A stretch of DNA of 39,371 bases, taken from assembly GCF_002160015.1 (NCBI RefSeq), contig NZ_NFJT01000026.1:1-39371 (forward strand), given 5' to 3'. The notes under the pieces are model-generated. The model ran no database searches. It was not told the origin of the DNA and worked only from the letters and a program-made list of their open reading frames with translations. Shown here piece after piece: positions 33,970-39,371 of the stretch (positions are counted from its first letter, which is position 1; each line of letters opens with the position of its first letter). Source of the DNA: Anaerofilum sp. An201. GTDB lineage: Bacteria > Bacillota > Clostridia > Oscillospirales > Ruminococcaceae. A program made the position numbers and the translations under genes.

Positions 33970-34647
33970 ATGAAAAAATGGACGTCTCTGTTTCTGGCTC
34001 TGGCAATGACCATTTTTCTGCCCGCCTGCGGCAGCGCCGGAAATCCGGATACTGCCTCGAAGCCGCCTGTTTCCAGCAGCATCCCCACAGCAGCGGAAAC
34101 CCCTGCACCCACAGCCACGGAAACACCCGCAGAAGAACCGGCGGAGAACGAAGCGGCCACCCCCGAGGATTCCAGCTCTGTCCTCATCGCCTACTTCTCC
34201 TGGTCCGGCAACACGGAAGCGATGGCCGGTATGATCCAGGAGCAGACCGGCGGCGACCTGTTTGCCATTGAGCCGGAAACTCCCTATACAGGCGATTACA
34301 ACGCCCTGTTGGAGCAGGCCCAGCAGGAACAGGCGGACAACGCCCGACCGGCGCTGGCTGCCCAAGTGGAGAACTGGGAGCAGTACGATACTGTCTTTGT
34401 CGGCTACCCCAACTGGTGGAGCGATGCTCCCATGATCGTCCTGTCCTTTCTGGAATCCTACGACTGCACCGGAAAAACCGTGATCCCCTTCTGCACCAGC
34501 GGCGGCGGGGGCTTTGGGCACAGCGTGGACAGCGTGACGACCAGTGCGGCGGGGGCAACTGTTTTGGAAGGGCTTCATGTCAGCGGTTCCCGCGTGGAGA
34601 GCGCTCAGAGCGATATCACAGCCTGGCTGGATGAACTGGGCGTATAA
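33970..34647 (+). CDS. Flavodoxin-like lipoprotein (225 aa)
   Basis: The signal peptide MKKWTSLFLALAMTIFLPAC ends in a lipobox (L-P-A-C, Cys20), so it should be anchored outside the cell. A ~45-residue Thr/Pro/Glu linker leads to a flavodoxin domain: VLIAYFSWSGNTEAMAGMI holds the FMN phosphate loop (S-W-S-G-N-T), VFVGYPNWWSDAPMIVLSFLE and GKTVIPFCTSGGGGFGHS are the other flavin loops. The start ATG 33970 follows GTAGGAGG. First gene of an operon with a DUF4405 membrane protein and a second flavodoxin. Inferred: an FMN electron carrier on the outer face of the membrane. Confidence 0.93.
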   Translation: MKKWTSLFLALAMTIFLPACGSAGNPDTASKPPVSSSIPTAAETPAPTATETPAEEPAENEAATPEDSSSVLIAYFSWSGNTEAMAGMIQEQTGGDLFAIEPETPYTGDYNALLEQAQQEQADNARPALAAQVENWEQYDTVFVGYPNWWSDAPMIVLSFLESYDCTGKTVIPFCTSGGGGFGHSVDSVTTSAAGATVLEGLHVSGSRVESAQSDITAWLDELGV

Positions 34648-34680
34648 AACCGATATTTTGAGAGGAAAAGGAGGTCTTTT

Positions 34681-35385
34681 ATGAGAAACAAAGCTGCCGT
34701 CCGCCATCTGGTAGACCTGCTGATGACTGTGGTGCTGATTCTGCTGATGGCCTATTTCCTCACCGAGCAGGAGATCCACGAGTGGCTGGGAGCGGGAATG
34801 CTGGTGCTGTTCATCGTCCACCACCTCCTGAACTACAGATGGATCAAAGCCCTGGAGCGTGGGAAGTACACGCCCTACCGGGTCGTGCAGACTGCTCTTG
34901 TCCTGCTGGTTTTTCTGTGTATGCTGGGCTCCATGCTCAGCGGGATCTGGATGAGCCGGTATGTATTTGACTTTCTCCCCACCCAGGGACAGATGGGGCT
35001 GGCCAGGACGGCGCATCTGCTGTGTGCCTACTGGAGCTTTCTCCTGCTGTCGGCACACCTGGGGCTTCATTGGGGGATCGTGCTGGGCGCTGCGCGGAAA
35101 GCGGCCGGCGGAAAACCGCCGGTCCCGGCCCGCACCGCTGTGCTCCGCGCACTGGCCTGCGGGATCTCCGCCTATGGTGTGTACGCTTTCTTCAAGCACC
35201 ACATCGCCGACTATCTCTTTTTGCGGAGCCGCTTTGTATTTTTCGACTATGAACAGCCGCCCGCCCTGTATATTCTGGACCTGCTGGCCATGATGGGACT
35301 CTGGATGGCCCTGTCCTATTTCCTGGGCAGAGCGCTGCAAAGGCACACCGGCCAAACAGCGATGCAAAAGGAGGCCAACTCATGA
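34681..35385 (+). CDS. DUF4405 membrane protein, possible b-type cytochrome (234 aa)
   Basis: Six likely helices (about residues 9-27, 36-52, 67-91, 108-130, 150-168, 196-213). Helix 2 carries VHH (His47, His48); helix 4 has His112, His126 and His130 (ARTAHLLCAYWSFLLLSAHLGLHWG). Histidines facing each other across a small bundle are what a heme-b cytochrome needs, but haem binding is my inference from spacing. AAAAGGAGG precedes ATG 34681. The stop overlaps the next flavodoxin start by 4 bases (ATGA). DUF4405 is uncharacterised as far as I know. Confidence 0.85.
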   Translation: MRNKAAVRHLVDLLMTVVLILLMAYFLTEQEIHEWLGAGMLVLFIVHHLLNYRWIKALERGKYTPYRVVQTALVLLVFLCMLGSMLSGIWMSRYVFDFLPTQGQMGLARTAHLLCAYWSFLLLSAHLGLHWGIVLGAARKAAGGKPPVPARTAVLRALACGISAYGVYAFFKHHIADYLFLRSRFVFFDYEQPPALYILDLLAMMGLWMALSYFLGRALQRHTGQTAMQKEANS

Positions 35386-36128
35386 AAAAAACGATTTCCT
35401 TCCTGCTGGTTCTGGGAATGCTCCTCTCCCTGCCCGCCTGCGGCGGAACCCCCGCCGGACAGAGCTCCTCTGCCCCGCCGGTGAGCAGCCGGGTCACAGA
35501 GGACCTCCCCGCGGTATCTTCGGAGGAGACACAGCCGGAACAATCGCAGAGCGTGGACACGCCCGCCGGCAGCAACATCCTGATCGCCTATTTCACCTGG
35601 GCCGACAACACCGTGGTGGAGGACCCCGGCAGCGTGGATGCGGACGCCACCACCTCTGCCAGCGTGCTGGTTCCCGGCAACGCCGCGAAGCTGGCGGCCT
35701 GGATCCAGCAGGAGGTGGGCGGCGACCTCCACTCCATCGTGGTGGAAGAACCCTATTCCAGCGATTACGACGAGTGTCTGGACCGGGCCGCCGATGAGAA
35801 AGCAGACAACGCCCGGCCGGCGCTGGCCTCTCATGTGGACAACATGGAGGACTACGACATCGTGTTCCTGGGGTTCCCCAACTGGTGGTACACCCTGCCC
35901 ATGCCGGTGCTGACCTTTGTGGAGGAATACGACTGGTCTGGAAAGACGGTGATCCCCTTTGTCACCCACGGCACCGGCGGCTTGTCCAGCACCATTCAGG
36001 ACCTGACCGCCGCCCTGCCGGAGGATGTGACCATACTGGAACCCATCGGCGTCTACCGCCCGGACGTGGACGATTCCCAGCCCGCGGTGCAGGAGTGGAT
36101 CGAGAATTTGGACATTGATGTTTCGTAA
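35382..36128 (+). CDS. Second flavodoxin-like lipoprotein, with inserted loop (248 aa)
   Basis: Signal MKKTISFLLVLGMLLSLPAC again ends in a lipobox with Cys20. After a Ser/Glu linker the flavodoxin domain starts ILIAYFTWADNT, but the phosphate loop is interrupted: about 20 residues (VVEDPGSVDADATTSASVL) come before VPGNAAKLAAWIQQEV. VFLGFPNWWYTLPMPVLTFVEE and GKTVIPFVTHGTGGLSSTI match the first protein. It shares the stretch ADNARPALA with the first gene, so the two are paralogues of different subtypes. Start is coupled to the DUF4405 stop. A terminator follows. Confidence 0.92.
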   Translation: MKKTISFLLVLGMLLSLPACGGTPAGQSSSAPPVSSRVTEDLPAVSSEETQPEQSQSVDTPAGSNILIAYFTWADNTVVEDPGSVDADATTSASVLVPGNAAKLAAWIQQEVGGDLHSIVVEEPYSSDYDECLDRAADEKADNARPALASHVDNMEDYDIVFLGFPNWWYTLPMPVLTFVEEYDWSGKTVIPFVTHGTGGLSSTIQDLTAALPEDVTILEPIGVYRPDVDDSQPAVQEWIENLDIDVS

Positions 36129-36129
36129 C

Positions 36130-36166
36130 AAAACGGCTCGCTGTCGCGTCACAGCGGGCCGTTTTC
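36130..36166 (+). terminator. Terminator of the flavodoxin operon
   Basis: AAAACGGCTCGCTGT and ACAGCGGGCCGTTTT pair over 15 bp with one G-U, followed by TTTTC, right after the stop. Confidence 0.85.
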
Positions 36167-36214
36167 AGTTTCCTGCGGTATATCGTCCTTTGTTTATCTG
36201 TTCATTTACAGACA

Positions 36215-36260
36215 GAAAGCACTGCTGTGCAGCGGATGTCGCCTGTACAACAGTGCTTTC
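36215..36260 (-). terminator. Hairpin downstream of the glycosidase pseudogene
   Basis: GAAAGCACTG and CAGTGCTTTC are 10-bp arms around a ~25-base loop. No clear T-run, so termination is uncertain. Confidence 0.4.
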
Positions 36261-36314
36261 CAAGTTGATTCTATTGGCAGAAGCCGGGGAAATGCTTAGA
36301 TACGGGGCAGTTTG

Positions 36315-39153
36315 TTATGCCTGTTTGCTCTTTTTCCTATACACATGACTGGCAGTCCCCATGACTGCGCTCAACAGGAGCAGCAGGAAAATCGCCGCGG
36401 GAGAGCTGGCGTCTCCGGTCGAAGGAAGGGTGGACACGGGGTCTTCGGTTTCCGTCGAGCCGCCGGAAGTGGTGTTGTCGGTCCGCTTTTCGAGGGAGGC
36501 ATATGCATCCTAAAGCACCGTGCGTGCAGCTTTCAGCTCTTCGGCGCCGGCATCCGCTTTTTGCAGCAGCTCCGCCGCATCCGCCCTGGCTTTTTGCAGC
36601 CGATCCCAGCTTTCCGCTGTATAATCGGCAGAATCCAGGCGGGACAGCTCTTCATCGATCTGCTCGGCTTCGTTGTACAGCTGTGCCCATTCCATCGCCG
36701 TGTGCAGGAGAACGTTCGCCTCGTCAACCTCCAGCCGCGTTGCATAGGCGTTTTCCATGACGGATTGGCCGGTTGCCGCGGCTTCTTCCAACCGCTGCAG
36801 GGCCGGGCCGCGCTGTACAGGCTGCTGTCCAGCATGTCTTTCACGGCCTTGAGCGATTCCTCCAGCCGGCTCTTATCCACTGCGGGCGGAGTTTCATCTT
36901 TGGAAACCGTGATCGTGAAATCCTGGCTATAGGATTCGCCGGCGCGGTCTGTGGCACGGATGGATATGTTGAAATCCCCTGCCTGGTCCAGCGTATCCGC
37001 CGCCACAAGGACGTCGCCTTCCAATGCGAAATATCCCGTTTCGTCCGTCAGAAAAAGGGAGAGTTCATCGTTCTGGTCGGCGTCCAGACCATAGAGTTTG
37101 CCGATCCTGGTACCGGCCGGGCTATTCTGCACGGCGGAATTCCCAACCAGTTCAATGCCATAGGGCGCGGTATTGTATTCCTCGACCTGTTCGGCTCCAA
37201 TGGGATCGCCAAAGAACAGAGCACTCACAACGGCGTTGCTGCTGGAAGGAGTGATCTCGATCCGCGTGTCGCCGCAGTAGTCGAAGGTGATGTATGTTCC
37301 GCTGTAGAACTCCTTCACCTCGTACTGATCCACGAACTTCTCGCCCTGTCCCTCGCTGTCCAGCGGATAGGCCGTGATCGACTGGACTCGCCTGCTGTTG
37401 TCGCCGTCCACCATATAAAGGCTGATGCTGTGCGGCTGTGTGTCCGCTGCGTCCAGGTCGATCGTGATTTTATTCCCGTCGTAAATCAGGCCCAAATACG
37501 GTTTGCCGTCAAAAACAAAGGCGGCGTTATCGGTTCGATTGAACACATAGGTGCTGCCATTGTAGGTGACGTCGTTCAGATATTCCGGCAGCTCCTCTGT
37601 GGTGATCCCATCGTGCAGCTTGTTGAAAAAGACGCTGCCGTCTTTTGCATAGGACTCGTATCCGGCGCCGCCTGTGACGCGGTCTTCCTGAACCCCGGTG
37701 AACGGAATCAGGACCTTCGCGCAGGACGGCAGGCTGCTGTTGCCGGAGGCATCCCTCGCAACCACCTTATAGAAGTAGAAGGTGTTGCTTTCCTGCACTT
37801 CTTTGTCGGTAAACGAGGTCTTGTCCGTGACAGCTACCTGATTCTCGGCGCTGGGAATGAAGTCGATGGTGGAGCCTTTGTAGACATTGTATTCCACAAA
37901 GCCGGAGTCGTCCGCGCTGGCATTCCACCGGAGGGACACCTGGTCGTTCTCCAGCTCTGCTTTCAGGCCGGTCACACGTCCCGGAGCCGTGGTGTCGCTG
38001 CTCGCTGTCCCCTCTTCAAGCTCCAGAACAAAGGGCACATCCACATTTTCCTTGGCGTCCACTGCGATTTCAATGTATCCAAAAGCGTTTTTCACAGCGG
38101 TGGCCATGGCCTCGTCGGTTTCGATGCGGAAATCTTTGACCTGCATGTTCTGGTCGGGCAGCATGACGGCGGCGCGATAGGGGTCCTCGCCCACAACTTC
38201 CAGCGTGCCCGTGAGGGTGTTGGTGGAGGGATCGTAGCGCACGTCTCTGGTGTCCACTTCGCCCTGCAGCACGTGCCGGTTGGTGGACAGAATCCGCGGC
38301 TCGTTCACTTCGCGGACCGCCAGGGTCTTCATCTCGTTTTCGCGCACACGCAGGGTGAGAACATCATCCCCGCTGAAGCGTCCCACATATCGCCAATCCC
38401 AGAAGTCGAATACATCGTACTGCTTGTCGGGGTCCAGCCCGATCCCGCCGAACGCCACGTCTTTGCCCAGGTCTACCGAGATGTTCTTGCCGGAACCGCC
38501 GTCATAGTTCCACATCAGCACAATGTGGTCGTCTGCGGGGCCTTCAAAAACGTAGTCGTACACTTCCGGGAGACGGTTGCCCGAGTCGAACAGGCCCACC
38601 GGCCTTGCCGAAACGCCGTCGATCGGCATGGGGAAGATCCTTCCGATGTCGCGGATGGCGTTGGCGTCGTAGTCCTCCACCGGACGGCCAAACATGGTTT
38701 TGCCAAACATCAAGCCGGTGCCGGTCACTTCGGCGCGCCGGATGTCCGCATCCTCGGTGTTGAACACCTTCACGTCGGGGTCGATCAGTTTCGTCACCTC
38801 GTTGCGGAACCACTGCATAACGCCGGAACGTGCAATGTTCACATCAAAGTGGTTTGCGTCCACAACGCTTCTCTGGGCGTCGATCAGGCCGATGGCGACG
38901 CTCTGGCCTGTGGAGGTCCAGGGGTTTTCGGTGATCGCCATTTCGGGGTAGACGGTTTTGGGGATCTTGTAGATGTTGCGGTAGGCGGAAACCGCGGTCG
39001 CATACTTGTCCTCAAAGCCGCCGGTCAGCTCCAGATTGTTGGTGCAGGTGATGGGCTTTTGGACCGCATCGTCCTGCTTGATGTAATTGTACGAGTAGTC
39101 GTAAAATGTGCCGATGACCCGGCCCTTGCCGGTTTCACACGGAAATCCGCGGA
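36315..39153 (-). pseudogene. LPxTG-anchored glycosidase-like protein, decayed
   Basis: One open frame (stop near 36533, open up to the gene on the right) reads YPEMAITENPWTSTGQ ... then RPVGLFDSGNRLPEVYDYVF, VFDFWDWRYVGRF and ILSTNRHVLQG, like the C-terminal beta-domain of GH36/GH27-type alpha-galactosidases. Next come an FN3 domain (TAPGRVTGLKAELEN on), a beta-domain, and a cadherin-like domain (IGKLYGLDADQNDEL on). Near 36805-36820 the sense frame shifts (CGGGCC seems to have lost a base), and the coiled FIVAR-like segment goes on in another frame (36510-36791) until TAG at 36510. Past that TAG, in the same frame, runs DAYASLEKR and on to LPSTGDASSPAA, a helix and KKSKQA, stop at 36315. 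The 5' catalytic part is missing. Two lesions plus truncation support a dead gene. Confidence 0.82.
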
Positions 39154-39371
39154 TTATTGGTCCATCTTGCGCTTCTTGTTCAGCACAGCGGCGGCGCCGG
39201 CGCTGACAGCCAGCAGACCAGCCACGGCCAGAGCGGCGAAGCTGTCGCCGGTGGCGGGCAGGTTGCTGCCGGAAGAAGAATCGTCCGGCGGGGTGGTGGG
39301 ATCGGTGTCGGGAACAGCGACCTTCACCAGCTCACGGATGGCCTTCAGCAGGGCGTCGCGGGCGGCGTCCA
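39154..39371 (-). CDS. C-terminus of an LPxTG surface protein (5' part outside window)
   Basis: The frame enters from the right edge and reads DAARDALLKAIRELVKV, a Pro/Ser linker, NLPATGDSFAALAVAGLLAV (sortase motif LPATG plus helix) and a basic end NKKRKMDQ, stop TAA at 39154. It is a sortase-anchored wall protein of unknown body. No terminator or ribosome site separates it from the glycosidase remnant, whose frame already runs under its last codons. Confidence 0.85.
   Translation of the reverse strand, partial: DAARDALLKAIRELVKVAVPDTDPTTPPDDSSSGSNLPATGDSFAALAVAGLLAVSAGAAAVLNKKRKMDQ

Noticed and set aside
33919-35367. Minus-strand frame opposite the flavodoxin operon
   Set aside because: Complement of three well-supported genes; no promoter or ribosome site.
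36510-36512. TAG as possible pyrrolysine or programmed readthrough
   Set aside because: A separate frameshift and a missing 5' half in the same gene make decay the simpler reading; no recoding signal is evident.

Overview
The window looks like chromosome from a high-GC, low-motility type gut Firmicute, most likely a Clostridia member near Oscillospirales (Ruminococcaceae/Oscillospiraceae). The support is indirect: the ecfA1-ecfA2-ecfT-truA order typical of Firmicutes, a ClpE-like Clp ATPase, DUF5711, DUF975 and DUF4405 proteins, LPxTG surface proteins, luxS, a pyruvate kinase with the extra swivel domain, and Firmicute-type promoters (TTGACA, 17 bp, TATAAT) with strong AGGAGG ribosome sites. 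I cannot name the genus. Gene starts were chosen by ribosome site and spacing. No phage, insertion sequence, CRISPR array or rRNA was seen.

Left part (1-9.2 kb). On the minus strand are the 3'-truncated gene of a membrane-anchored SGNH hydrolase, a HAD phosphatase 3 bp upstream of it, and a small cysteine protein. On the plus strand are deoB, a 49-residue membrane protein, and an apparent four-gene operon: a YdcF-like DUF218 protein, a LolD/MacB-type ATPase, a secreted membrane-anchored beta-sandwich protein, and a MacB/FtsX-like permease. The last three should form one envelope machine. An isolated AT-rich acetyltransferase follows between hairpins.

Middle (10-21 kb). One very long minus-strand gene train, probably one operon from a promoter near 20.9 kb to a terminator at 10.0 kb, encodes RuvC, RuvA, RuvB, a class I methyltransferase, the ECF transporter module EcfA1-EcfA2-EcfT, TruA, a DUF5711 protein, a CvpA-like protein and a zinc-finger ClpE-type unfoldase. 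Several joints are 4-bp ATGA overlaps.

21-29 kb. typA/bipA; tRNA-Val(GAC); a LURP-one-related protein; a pyk-luxS pair; a DUF975, acetyltransferase and GH2-remnant operon; and tRNA-Ala(CGC).

Right part (29-39 kb). A MarR-nitroreductase-radical SAM operon has a palindrome at its start site. A LysR-acetyltransferase pair and an aldo/keto reductase are followed by a divergent operon of two flavodoxin-like lipoproteins flanking a histidine-rich DUF4405 membrane protein; I regard this as the most interesting system here, a possible extracytoplasmic flavin electron-transfer module. The end holds a decayed LPxTG glycosidase-like gene (5' truncation, one frameshift, one nonsense codon) fused directly to the end of another LPxTG protein gene.
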